Both the position numbers and the translations under genes were made by a program. 64,000 nucleotides of DNA, from positions 124,001 to 188,000 of the forward strand of contig NC_134035.1 in assembly GCF_964204645.1 (NCBI RefSeq). The letters run 5' to 3'. Positions 37,217-49,261 of the stretch are shown one piece after another (position 1 is the first letter of the stretch; each line of letters starts with the position of its first letter). The DNA comes from Tubulanus polymorphus. Lineage: Eukaryota; Nemertea; Palaeonemertea; Tubulaniformes; Tubulanidae. The notes under the pieces were generated by a model, which made no database searches, was not told the origin of the DNA, and saw nothing but the letters and a program-made list of their open reading frames with translations.

Positions 37217-37384
37217 TGACCAGTGGGGGTGGGGTTCCCTGGATTGACCAGTGGGGTGGGAATTCCCCGGATTGACCAGTGAGGTGGGGGTTCCCCGAAT
37301 TGACCAGTGGGGTGGGGGTTCCCTGGATTGACCAGTGGGGTGGGGGTTCCCCGGATTGACCAGTGGGGTGGGGGTTCCCCGGAT
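37217..37384 (+). repeat. 28-bp minisatellite, six copies
   Basis: Six units of GACCAGTGGGGTGGGGGTTC plus CCCGGATT. The array is G-rich on the plus strand and abuts the donor of alternative first exon D. Confidence 0.95.
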
Positions 37385-37391
37385 GACTTAC

Positions 37392-37424
37392 TTTAGCGTT
37401 AAATAATGATAGAAATGACTTCAT
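37392..37424 (-). CDS. Alternative first exon D (11 codons, MKSFLSLFNAK)
   Basis: ATG at 37424 gives MKSFLSLFNAK and then AAA|GTAAGT, phase 0. The peptide is basic and hydrophobic, unlike the acidic starts upstream, and could change localisation, for example through an amphipathic N-terminus (inference). A 28-bp minisatellite begins only 7-8 bases inside the intron, right behind the donor. Confidence 0.45.
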
Positions 37425-38160
37425 GTTGTTTCGATGTTTCTATAGTTGAGTTTAATCCATATTGAATCGTTGTATTTTCACACAGACCCCGAGTCTATCA
37501 CTGATTCCTATCTGTTGATTTCTCACCGAGTTCTAACAGTCGTATTTACAAACGCGATAATAAAACGAAATGATTTCGATCATTCCTGAAGATTTTTGAA
37601 ATTTTATCCATCCATAAAATCTAACGATCAAAATTAACACTTTATATACCTATCTTAAAGTCAGTTCTTCAATTATCTACTGTACTAAATATCACTACTG
37701 TTTAATAATCAGCTGAAAAAAGTAGCAAAATCATTGAAGAAATCCTTCATCACTATCCACACTATCCACACTATCCACACAGCGTTCTCATGATTTAGAT
37801 ATAATCAGCTGTCACTGGTGAAATGTTAACTCCGATGATTGTACGTTTTTACGTATGTTTTCAAACGGATTTCGTTATGATTCCTAAACACCGATTCCTA
37901 AACGCCGATTCCGCGCGATTATTAATCAACTACTATCGTCGTTAACTACGAACTATGAAAATTATCCGATGGTAAAATGTGAAATGAGGAATTTCAGAGA
38001 GATCACCTTTCACTCAGCGGTATCAGCTGTATACATACACGTATAACTATATACAGGTGCATATAGGACGACAGCAGCATACAGGACCCATATATTCATA
38101 TACCACCAGGTGTCTCTCTACCTCTCTTTACACAACTAATATACCGCTTACACACACAGT

Positions 38161-39300
38161 TTAATGAGATATTAATTCAATATTACGGTAACTATATGTT
38201 ATGTTTTTGATGTCGTACACCGTCTTGTAATTTCCATAAACCCCTAAGACCCCTCTTAATGTAAATGACCCGATGGAGAATAAAACAAATGATTTAAGAG
38301 ACACGATCTTGAAATGAAAAGGTTTAAACTGTTGAAATGTGAAACATAAAAAGCTAATTTTTATACAGATTTTATTATTGTGTAGAATAGAATTAAGCAG
38401 AGATTGAGGAAGCCATTGAAACTCGGACTCATGACTTTGATAAACCAAACCAGTGCTGCATATACTGACTATACTTAGTTAACCTATTATTACCTAACAC
38501 ACACCGGGTGTATGTAAAACCATAAAAGCAACAAACGAAAAATTGCAAATTGATTGAAATTTTCTATTGAATTTAATGATAAATCTATACGGACACAGAT
38601 GTCAGCACAAGCTGATCTAACTGTAGTATGTCAGTGCATGCATACCATCAAACTATTTGTGGAAGATAGGAAAACATATTTTTGATCTTAAGGAGGGTTT
38701 TTAATGAACCACATTTACCAAAATACAGTGAAACATCTATTTGAAAGGCTGAATCCAAGAACATGTCTATCGCACTTTTGAGCCCAAAATGGTCACTTTT
38801 CAATAGTTGACTTTTAGAAACGATGTGTTTTGAGAGTAGCTGCTATGGTAAGAGTTACTATCACAAAGTCACTGTTAACAGGCGGATGGTTTTACAGTCA
38901 CCTCTACTGCTAGTGTGCACTATCGAAACCAGATGTTTTAAAATGGTCACTTCAATAGTAGACTCTTCGAAACAGCCACTATAGAAAACCAACCGAATTG
39001 AAAGGAATACAATTTCAGAGTGACTGTTTTGAAATGTATACTACTGGAAAAGTAGCCGATATCGTTAATTGCTTATTGTTCTCAAGTGTTCATATTCTAT
39101 AAGAATTCACTTCACACTTTACAGCATAGAAAAACCACAAGGAATAAAATCATTGATTTTCTGAGACATCTGTTCATCATTAGAGGAATATTATTAGGTG
39201 TAGATTAATCAAATACTAATCTCTTTATCATCACATCTCTGCATGAACGGACTAATATAAACATTAGTGGCATCACTCTCATGTACTGAGCATTCGTAGG
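38161..39300. other. Intron, nothing supported
   Basis: AT-rich intronic DNA. A 95-codon minus-strand frame at 38161 has no start context, splice sites or domain. Blocks near 38800 and 38943 (AAATGGTCACTT...CAATAGT..ACT) are partly duplicated. Confidence 0.4.
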
Positions 39301-39312
39301 TTTAATCCTAGT

Positions 39313-39643
39313 CATACTCGCTTGCCAGGGTTTGATTGCCTCCTGCCGAAGCTTACACCAACACATACCCTGGCCGCAGACCATTCATTGGTCTATCACA
39401 CCGCCCGATATTTATTGGGCGGACAGGTTGCCGTAAAGCACCCCCAATCTATTTATATCTAATCTGCTGGTGAAAAACAACACATCTGATTGGTTTAATA
39501 CAAAAGACTGGTTGCCACTGGAGCAGCAACCTGTCCACCTAAGAAATATCGGGCGGTGTGATAGACCAATGCAGGGTCTGCGGCCCGGGTTTGTGTTGGC
39601 CTGAGCTTCGGCGGGAGGTAATCAAACCCTGGCAAGTGAGTAT
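39313..39643. mobile_element. Long-TIR miniature element A (about 330 bp) with 9-bp target duplication
   Basis: The left end ATACTCGCTTGCCAGGGTTT is inverted at the right end (AAACCCTGGCAAGTGAGTAT). Similarity runs inward about 120 bp through CCGCCCGATATTT and AACCTGTCC. The element is flanked by AATCCTAGT on both sides (39304-39312 and 39644-39652). Long terminal inverted repeats with a 9-bp duplication fit Mutator-like MITEs (family knowledge). There is no internal ORF. Confidence 0.8.
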
Positions 39644-39990
39644 AATCCTAGTAGCAACAGCCTTTCTTCCCTTTCCTTTCTCCGATTGAAAACAAGGGAA
39701 CCTTGAACCTCGAGTGGCGCTCAGTGGTTTGCGCTGATTAAAAAATTAATATAAAGCATATCTGATGACAATCTACACAGAACCAGATTATGAAGTTTTC
39801 GATCGCACGTTTGCACGTTGCGTGCTACTAGGGAAAAAACGGCTCGATTTTCTATTTTTATAAGTCAATAATACACCGGATAATATCCGATTTAACAAGG
39901 CTGTGACGAACATATGGCAGATCAGCGGCAGAACTGACGACGGGTTCAATAAAAACTGTCCACCACAACTAACTATAACTACTCTATACA

Positions 39991-40072
39991 GTGTCTATAG
40001 CGAGCGGGCGCCTATAGCGAGCGGCGCCTATAGCGAGCGGTGTCTATAGCGAGCGGTGCCTATAGTGAGCGT
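39991..40072 (+). repeat. 16-bp tandem repeat, five copies
   Basis: Units of CTATAGCGAGCGG with GTGT, GCGC or GTGC linkers. Confidence 0.85.
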
Positions 40073-40225
40073 AGAGCGAGAAATTTAATGTAGAATTGAA
40101 AGAATTTCTACTCGATCATTTATGATTCATATTCAACCTGAATAATATCAATCATTAAACACACTCAAACAATTCAATACAAAACGTAATATACTTTTAC
40201 TTTTTTTCTCCGTTATTTGAATGGC

Positions 40226-40618
40226 GTAATGTGCTTGTATTACCGGGCGTACTGTGCTTGTATTACCGGGTATACTGTGCTTGTATTACCGGGCGTACTG
40301 TGCTTGTATTACCGGGTATACTGTGCTTGTATTACCGGGCGTACTGTGCTTGTATTACCGGTATACTGTGCTTGTATTACCGGGTATACTGTGCTTGTAT
40401 TACTGGTATACTGTGCTTGTATTACCGGGCGTACTGTGCTTGTATTACCGGGCGTACTGTGCTTGTATTACCGGGCGTAATGTGCTTGTATTACCGGGTA
40501 TACTGTGCTTGTATTACCGGGCGTACTGTGCTTGTATTACCGGGCGTAATGTGCTTGTATTACCGGGTATACTGTGCTTGTATTACTGGGTATACTGTGC
40601 TTGTATTACCGGTATAGC
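40226..40618 (+). repeat. 23-bp minisatellite, about 17 copies
   Basis: Units of GTGCTTGTATTACCGGG plus CGTACT or TATACT, some one base shorter. The two variants alternate irregularly. Since 23 is not a multiple of three, all three plus frames are cycled, which produces three overlapping spurious ORFs. Confidence 0.95.
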
Positions 40619-41691
40619 CAGCTATATACTTATATACATGAGTATTTGAATGTATGCATTCAGAGCTCACATTCGCACCTCCTCTCGTTTAATGTGCCGT
40701 ATATACAATGTTTTTACGTGGTAAAACAGATAAACTAAAATACAGATAAAATTCCCATAGAATACTAACCCTATTACTAACCCTATATACCATCAAACTC
40801 CTAACAACGCACGACGCTTCAATACACTACTAATAGTTGTTATGGACAGGTCATAACTTTAGCCCCCGGAGAGAGAGGGGGGTTCAACTGAATTCTCAAC
40901 TCATCTATAAAACTAGCCCCGGGCCGGGAACCAGGCACTCGTCGGAAAAAGTACATTTGAACGTATTATCGAGATTTGGATGATGCTATTTTGACTGATA
41001 TATCTGAATTTGTCCCGAAAACATTTGTTTGTCGATAGATTATTGTCGATTGTTGTCACAGAGGTGTTACCAGCACAACCACCCAAAACGAGCAGCCTCC
41101 ACCCCCACATCACCTCCCCCCCCCCCCAGTGTTTATATACCTGCTCCCCACCGTGTTTACCCAGACCCTGGAGTATTATCAATAACTACAATCTATCTAT
41201 ATCTATGTATTTATGCATGTATATGTTTTACTCACCACAATTCAATAGAGAAGAATTCCATTATAAACAATTCACATGTAACAACGTAGATTAACTGTCT
41301 CCCGGGCGTACAGTTACACTATACTAGACACACACGTTACAGTTTTACACTAGTTCCAGTAAAACCTCCGACAAACGATAAAGTTGAATTTCCGGACTGG
41401 AAAAAACTAATGTAGCTAATCTACATACAGCATACGGCTATTGAAGGCCAACCACTCGTATGTATAGATCCACTAGAAGTGTGTCTAGCAGAAAACAATG
41501 CCAATACTTGTCCAATACTTGTGCCGCTATAAAATAGTGGCTGTTTTGTGCGAGACCGAAAATTGAGAGAAATATATAAACGCTCGGTAGAACGTAGGTG
41601 CGAGAAACCGGCCGAACGGATAGAACTCAATCGACGGCACAACGAGGTACGAATCAATGTCAAATTTACTATAATCCTTCGACTGACAGCG

Positions 41692-41720
41692 CGACTGACT
41701 GACTGACTGACTGACTGACT
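41692..41720 (+). repeat. (GACT)n microsatellite
   Basis: About seven GACT units. A 12-13 base run of C lies nearby at about 41117-41129. Confidence 0.9.
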
Positions 41721-42189
41721 ATTACTAGTAGTTTCAACAAGACTGCAAAATGCTACGAACAATCAACGGATCAAAATCAATAACGAGAAAAAAACAATCG
41801 ATTCAAACATCCTAATGAACCGAGATAGTTAATTATACAATCATTATCTAGTGTATATGAGCCATGTATCAATCTGTTATATAGACTGTCAAAACGCTGG
41901 TCGGATCAATGGTTCATATACACGAGCAGCAGTAGTGAACACAACCACAACATCTGCTTCACCGTCCGACCGCTATCTTCTGTTTCATTGGATAAACTAC
42001 TTCGGAACGTTAATAATATCGATCTCTCGGGCCTCGGCTGTTACCGGCACAAATACAGCCCTAAACCTCTTAACTTTACTACGTAAATATAACGCATGTA
42101 AATCTACTGATCCGTTTAATGGGTCCATATAAAACACACCCCACAACCATGGAACATCAGTTATCATCCAGATGGCTTTATACAAATAT

Positions 42190-45100
42190 GAATCTTCCCT
42201 TCAATTCTTATACATCAACATATCTGATATGAGATAGATATATGTAATATGGGTTGAATAATTGTTTTATAGGATTGTTCATGAAATGAAGAAGACAACA
42301 GTTGCCCAAGTTGACTATAGACTTGAAATTGGTTCAAATTTCCAGCAAGAAATCTGGAGACCCAAGTTCACAATGTCTATCAATTCTCTACACACACAAT
42401 ACACAATTAGATTCAATGTGAGATGATGCACAGTGTTTTAATTAACTGATGACACCAAACGATGATGCGTTTAAACTAAAGAAAAAGAAAGATTTCAAAC
42501 ATACCATCGCGATACCAGAAATACACCTAACCACACGCAGACTCTATAGCTGATAATAATGAGAACTAAAGATCTAAGGGAGCTAATTCTGATAGGGTTA
42601 GCAGCGGCACAACCATCACCTGTATCAGCTCACAGCTATAACCATCCAGTCATTATATAAACATTTATAACTCACAAATAACATGTGATTTTCACATTCT
42701 AATAATATTAGCCTAAAGAGGAGCATCAGTACTCTGGGGATCTGATGAATCATTCTTCAATCCGAGGACCAGTTTTAACTCATACTGATGGTCTCTACAA
42801 TACTGGTCCCTGAATCATAGATCAAACCTCTCAGATTCTAACGAACTCGATCCTGATATAGGCTTATCTACGACCCAGACACATATAACAATCTTCTTTC
42901 ACAGTTCACAGAATTCGTGCAAAGCAGGAAAAAGTGTTGCCAAACTGTAGTAGCATTTTACCCTAATTAGAAGTCAAGCACGTGCCCCAAGGCCGTAATT
43001 TCACGCTAACCCGGATGTGCCCTGGGGCCGTTCCCTGTAGGGCTTAAGGGCCCAAACTGGTATGCTAGGTAGCCTATTGGGCCGACTTGGGGTACATGAA
43101 ATTTCAGGGTCCTGGGGTCATTATTAAGCCCAAAAATCGATATTCAAAAAATCGAATAGAGTCATGGCCCTAGCCCTAATTTGGCTCCCATTTCTAAGGC
43201 TGGGCTTGGGCATCCAGGTTCTAGTTAAGTCCCTACGGGTCACCACCTAAAATTCTAGAAAGCCTAGAAATGGTTTTAAATACCCCTCAAAAGTGACCCG
43301 AGACGTTTAGGGTTAGAGCTGTCTTCTAACCACTTGGCCTTGGTGCACGGATTACTTAGTCGTTTTAACGATTTCGCTCTTTTTTCATTACGGTAGAATG
43401 CTGCTCGCAAGCATCCAGAGTGCAATCTATTATATTTCTTACGGACTATGGTCCTTTCTCTACTTGCCCGAGAAGTTTCGAGTTCGCCGGGGTCGAAATA
43501 AAGGTTTAACAGTCCCCCGAAAAGTGGTTCCCCAGATACCGGGACCGAAAAATTGGCCTCCGGAAAATGGTTATAATTCCCGCGGTGACGGTCTGAGGTA
43601 CTATTAACTCATTTGGCCACTCGCACAAGGCCTTCTACTATATGCCTGAGAAATTTAGACGATTTTTCGAGTCGTTTTAAGGGTTGAAATAATTTTTAGA
43701 AAACAGTCACTCTCGGGCCTAAAAACAGATTCGTCGCTATTTTATTTGACTGTTTTAGTATAGTTCCTTGCTGTAAATAGTGCAAATCGATCGTCTGCTC
43801 GACTGGAGTGAAAGTTGAAAAAATTTCCGGGATTAAGTTTTGATCAATTGCGCTGTGAATACGACGAAAAGGTAAGGGTATTTAATCATTTTATCATCCA
43901 AATTGTACATAGAAAAGGTCTATGATAGTTTTAAATAGTTTAAGATAGTTTTAAGTGTACTATTTGAGAAACTTTGAACTTTTATAGGATGAATGCTCAA
44001 TGCAAGTCACTGTGTCCCAATTCAATAAAATTTTATTGAAAAGACTAATAGACCCGGTGTCAAATTATTTTCTATAACATTAGATGTTTTGAGGTGTGTT
44101 CATCAATTTTCAGGACGCACGGTACCCTAAAAATATTATTAATACCCCAAAAACCCTGAAATATTGTCATTTTTTAGTTATTTTGGGCCGCTGGTTTTTT
44201 GGTTGATCCGAGATCCGGTGTCGTATGTTCCAGCGATAGATTAGATATTTATACGTGTACCCTAGAAGTTTCAAAGCGCTCGGTACAACTTAGTTTTTGA
44301 GCCGATTATTCTAACCCTAACCAGGTATAGAGAGACTAAAGCCAGCTAATGGTTTACTCAGCCCTGTTGAGGATGTATTATACCTACATATATCCTGTAC
44401 TCTTCCTGTATCAACTATTTCATAAAGAATAACACTTACCCCATCGTGCGATATTCCTAAATATATCCTATAATCCAAAAAGTTATTTAAAAGAACTATA
44501 ACTGCTATCAGTGGAGGAACCCGCTATGGAACCTACTACTAATTCCAGAAACATTCTATATACACTACATGACTTAGTGATATTGAAAACCATGACAATA
44601 TAACCGACAATGAAATGAAGCCCAACAATGAAATGAAGCCCAACAGCTGATGGTCAAAACCGAACAAACCCTTATTGTTAAATATTTTATACCGCTATAG
44701 CTAACATAATAATTCATATTGATAAACTACAGGTATAGCGGTATAATCCAGAGTCTATTCTTAAGTTAAGGGTTACCCCTAGAACAGTATGAATACCTGT
44801 GAATCTTAAAGGATTTTACGGACCGACATTCTTATGGAACAATGGCTATATGTGTTTCACAGATTGATGTAAAACACTGTTATATTCAAATTCAATAAAC
44901 CCGCAGAAATATTTAACATCCTGCTGATAATTGATTTCTATTAAACATTTTCTATTATTATTCAATTACATCCTGTTTAAATATAACACTGACTGACTAA
45001 CTGACTGACTGTGCTAATTAAACTGACCTAAACCAACTGCAGCACCTTTCTGATATACTGACTGACCAGAAGAGCTATATCCCTCCAACTGCAGCAGATC

Positions 45101-46360
45101 TTATTTGATTGAAAATGCAGATCCTACCAAATCAAGCGGGATATACGAAGTATAGGGCTTATACATACAATTTGGTACGAATTGACAAAATGTCACCGTA
45201 AAAAAAAAACTGAATTGAGTAAAATCTAAAGTGATAAAAGCTTGCAGCAGTAAAATGGACGGATCATTCTTACCTTTTTAAATGAGTATTATATCAGAAC
45301 GGTGTTATATATCCGAGCATGCTGCGATGGTACTGCTGTAATACAACGTTACGTGGTACGGGTATATTTTGTATATCAACCACTTAAAAACAACCACCAC
45401 CAACGCAGCACCACGCCGCGCCGCCAACTATATATACATATCTATTTATAGCGCCAAATGGTATGATAATGAAATCAGTGTTTAGTAGATATATTAAATG
45501 TTAGAAGAGGAAGAACAGCGACGCACAAGAGATTCTGCCTCCTGATAATTCAACAATGATGATGATGAAATATGAAAACTCTTTCTCCGCGATGTCTTAT
45601 TCAAGGTAAAGATTGTTTCAATTAGGGATCATATTTTGCAACCTTCATACACACGGATATGCCATTGATTTAGTGCAGTAGTTTTAACAGGGGGGTCATA
45701 GGCATTAGAAAATACTAGTTAATATCAAAAACACTCCCAGTAATCAAGAAAAGAGCTGGAAAAAACTGGGATCAGATTATTGAATTGCACCAGAATTCAT
45801 ATTCAAACTAGAGAAACTTATTCCGATCGTTAAACAAATCAACACATTGTGAAGAGTTGTTTGGGAGTTTAGTTTTGTATTGTAGAGCAGTAAATAGTTG
45901 ATGTGAAGAGGAACTGTAGAGGTACCACAGATTGTATTGACAAGCTGACACAATCCGCGATTCTTTTATCGTTTTAAATCAAACGCAGTAAGTAAATCTC
46001 AATGAGGAGTTTCAGCAAATAAATACTACAAATAATACTGAACTTTTCACATTAGCGAGAAGCAATGATTAGTTCACTCTCAGTGAATTGCCTCACATTA
46101 TCGCTGATGCCCAGCAAGTAACAAAATGAACTTCAAATCTTCCAACTCCAATTTATGCCATGAAGCCACAAGATCAATCAAAGTCCGTGCCATTCTTTTA
46201 ATGTCACTTAACGGCAACATTTTCAGAAAGCAAATTCACTTAACCTAACTCAAATACTATTCTTTATAACGTTGCTAAATGTGTTATTACGTCATGTTAT
46301 TATTCATAGGGCCCCACAGTGGTAATATAAACGAGTTAAACAGTATAGTGAAATAAACTT
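42190..46360. other. Intronic/intergenic stretch without supported genes
   Basis: About 4.2 kb without convincing exons. At 42950-43720 base composition turns GC-richer, with CCC/GGG-type words and partial internal duplications (GAGAAGTTTCGAGTTCG and GAGAAATTTAGACG), so it may be an old element. Minus-strand donors near 42512, 44450 and 45270 could not be linked to a stop-free coding exon. Confidence 0.35.
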
Positions 46361-46362
46361 AC

Positions 46363-46383
46363 TTCATCAATTGTTTCCATCAT
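46363..46383 (-). CDS. Possible alternative first exon C (7 codons, MMETIDE)
   Basis: Two ATG codons in a row at 46383 and 46380 are followed by ETIDE and a perfect GAA|GTAAGT donor in phase 0. It is short, so coding statistics cannot help. The case rests on the strong donor, the in-frame start and the resemblance to the other short phase-0 starts of the gene. It could be a chance match. Confidence 0.35.
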
Positions 46384-47024
46384 ACTCAAACATAATCCAC
46401 TATAAAGAAGGCAATTACGCGATAAACCTTTAAGCGCTGGACGTATTGTGAATTATCATGAGAAACAATGCATTACATGAAAACAACATATATTTTACAA
46501 CAAGTGCCTCGGATGTGAAACTGTACAGACTGAGGAGTTATAGACAGACGCCTTCGCACTAAACTCCCGTTAAACTACCAGAGATCAATAACATTCGTTC
46601 ACTTTCTTCTAAAACTTTACAAAAAAATATATAACACCCGCTTCGACTGAAACTTGTATCGCGAGAAAATTTACTGCCAGGAAAACCTATTTTTAAGTAG
46701 TAAATAGAAAGATCTCTCTCTATCTTCGAGGTTTATCAGATTACATTTTAGTCTCAGGTTTCATCGAATAGAAATATTCACGTAACAGAAATGTAAACGA
46801 CATTTCAGATCTGAAGTCAAAAAGTAAAAAAACAACTGAGTCATGAAAATAAATGCGGTAAAAATTAAAGAATAATTCCGCAACCAAATGTTCAGAATTA
46901 CGCCGAATAGAAACAGGAAATACGTACGTCCGATAGAAACAGCGCTCGTTCAGCTGAGAATAGTTTAGTGAGAATAATATTTATAGAGATGTGAAGAATT
47001 CTGCAGCAGGTTACAGCACCCTAC

Positions 47025-47231
47025 CTCATCATTCTCAACCATTATATCCGCATCGCGATTCATCGTAACAACTCCCGATTCCCCGTTAGATTCGTCGGAT
47101 TCTTCCCGCTGTTTGACGAGAATCTCCTCGACGACTAGAGGAATGAAACCGCTTCCATCAACGGAATCATTACCGGGATTCTCCGTATCTTCGACATCAG
47201 TGACAACATCAGTGATTACTTCTATCTCCAT
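47025..47231 (-). CDS. Alternative first exon B (69 codons, starts MEIEVITDVV)
   Basis: ATG at 47231 begins 69 acidic codons (MEIEVITDVVTDVEDTE...) that end at GAG|GTAGGG in phase 0. It can therefore splice in frame to the 35804 exon or the giant exon. The composition (Asp, Glu, Val, Asn, Ser) matches the rest of the gene. No acceptor is visible directly upstream, so I read it as an internal promoter's first exon. The alternative is a cassette exon with an unseen acceptor. The donor GTAGGG is weaker than those of the other starts. Confidence 0.55.
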
Positions 47232-48119
47232 GATGTTTATATCGGTAGTAGCTGACTGTCGTCTCTAGCTGTCGTCTCAGATGTTGTCTCTATTAGCGAG
47301 TGAGCGTTTATCGGTGGATGATTTGATCGGATCAGGGAATTCTTTAGTGTAACGCGACGTCAAACTTCAAATGAGCGAACACGAACAGGATTATTATAAT
47401 ACGTTGTTGCGGTTGATTAGTCTATATATCCTGGTCGACTGTCAACAACAACTGTTTCCACAGAACCAATGATTTTCACAATATTCATCGCAACTTTCAC
47501 CGACCTATTTAACTCCGCAGCCTTTCTAAATAACGTTTGTCTCGCTTATGAAATTAATTTTCATATCGATGTAATTATTATAAGTTTGGTCGCTTTCCTA
47601 TGAATGGTAGTTTTTCTACACTGATATATACAATGTATTGTCTATAAATGATGAATTTGTAAAGTTTATAAAATAATTAATAAATCAATGTATAAATCAA
47701 CTGTGAACGAGCTGACTGTTGTAAATTCAATATGTTCATGAGAGCAGCAGCCGTAGTTTTACACGGCTGTCATCGTATGCGCTTACAGTCGAACCCAGCT
47801 CAACTCTGATCTAACGCAGTCATCCGCTTTATACATAATCTGCATTAACATATGTGGATTGTCAATAATTAGTGGATTAGATTAAAACGAGGATTAAAGT
47901 GATCTGAATTAAGCGGCGGGGTCGACTGTATTCTGTAATGTAATAACACTTCAGGAATGCCATATCAATCGTACATGTGAGATTTAGAAACGTACGAAAA
48001 TAGAGAAAATATCGAGACTTGAATAATACAATACGCAACACTCAACAGAGCAACACTTCTTACGAGGAAACTAAACTCGTACAGCCGGCCACACAACTGG
48101 TGAATTCTTCATTTGTCAA

Positions 48120-48305
48120 CAATTTTTGTAGCAAGCGTGTATCATTGATGCATTTGACAAAGTGGCGCCCCCTGAAGTGAAGTGGCAGCAACACCTAGTG
48201 GCGCCACACTGTGGCCTGTTACAAATATTGTCTAGTATGCCGTGCCACCAGAGGGCGATTGTCAGCGATTTAAAGAAAAGTTGCCGGTGATAGAAAATTT
48301 CACCT
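48120..48305. repeat. Dispersed repeat copy 2 (GTGGCGCCAC-containing)
   Basis: Diverged relative of the repeat at 35880-36270. It begins about 25 bp inside the intron after the VLVYVPEDE exon and accounts for the unlike tail of the read-through frame. Confidence 0.55.
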
Positions 48306-48328
48306 AGTGTTTGGGGTGGGGGACTAAC

Positions 48329-49258
48329 CTCATACTGTTGATCATCAGGTGATATTTGTTCCTCAGTAGTTGATGTATGTTTCACTATTTCTACCACTCG
48401 ATCTCCATTTTCAATGAACTCTTCGGTACGCGTTTCGGTCACCGTGGTGACCGTATCCCCCGGAATTCTCATGTCTTCTGCGTCCGGTGATTCCGGTTCG
48501 AATTTAATGATATCCTTCTCGGTATCGGCCTCTAATCCGCCCGATTGTTGGTAGTCGCGGTGATAATCGAGATGAGTTGGTTTACTCGCCGGTGATCGGG
48601 CGTCTTCGATTTGTTCGTCTTCCGGGACGTAAACCAGAACGTCTCGTTCCTCGTCGTCGTCGTGGCGATGATGTCGATTGTCGTCGATTTCGTCTTCAGG
48701 AACGTAGACTAGAACGTTCTCTTTCGTTTCCTCCTCGTTTTCTTCCTCTTCCGGGTGATAAACTAACACCTCGCGTTGCGAGTCGAGCGGTTCTGGTTCC
48801 GGCTGATAAACGATGACGTTCGGTTCCCGTTTCGAACCGTCCTCCGGAACGTAGACTAAAACGTCCGGTTCGTTGTGTTGTCGACGGTGATAGACGACGT
48901 CCGAGTCGTGAGGTACGTTCGTCTGTTCCTCCTCCTCGTCCTCCTCGTCGTCTTCCTGTTCGTCTTCGGGAACGTAAACTAAAACCTCCGGTTCTTTATA
49001 CGTACGCGGAACTTCTTTTACTTCGAAGCGATCTTGCGGTGATTCGGGAGTGAGGATATCGTCGCCGTGGTGATACTGATCGGTCGTCGAGGTGGTCGTC
49101 GTGGAGCCAGTGAAATCAGCGAGTAGGTCCGTGGAGAAGTTAGCGCCGCCGCCGCTGCTGCTGTTGTTTATATCTGAAGTGAAGAAAGGGTCGTCAGCGA
49201 ACGGATCGTTGCTACCAGTGGTCAGTGTTGTATGATGACTAGTTGTATTGTGTCCATT
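48329..49258 (-). CDS. Acidic exon with repeated VLVYVPEDE motifs (310 codons)
   Basis: An acceptor TTATATTCCAG precedes AAT GGA CAC, and the exon ends at GAG|GTTAGT; entry and exit are both phase 0 over 930 nt. The N-terminal part has NDPFADDPFF (two DPF motifs) and a Ser/Gly/Thr-rich stretch. The middle holds six copies of a hydrophobic-then-acidic motif: VLVYVPEDE, VLVYVPEDG, VIVYQPEPE, VLVYHPEEE, VLVYVPEDE and VLVYVPEDE, plus a weaker IIKFEPESP. They are separated by acidic or His/Arg linkers. The C-terminal part is Thr/Glu-rich (TVTTVTETRTEEF). No known domain was recognised. The 5' half is CpG-rich. Reading through the donor runs into a dispersed repeat and a poor-quality tail, which supports the splice site. 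Confidence 0.8.
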
Positions 49259-49261
49259 CTG

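Noticed and set aside
40217-40649. Three plus-strand frames of Cys/Tyr/Leu-rich repeats
   Set aside because: Produced by the 23-bp minisatellite cycling through frames.
41235-41262. Minus-strand MEFFSIEL followed by GTGAGT as another first exon
   Set aside because: It leaves phase 2, which does not fit the next shared exons, unlike the six phase-0 starts.
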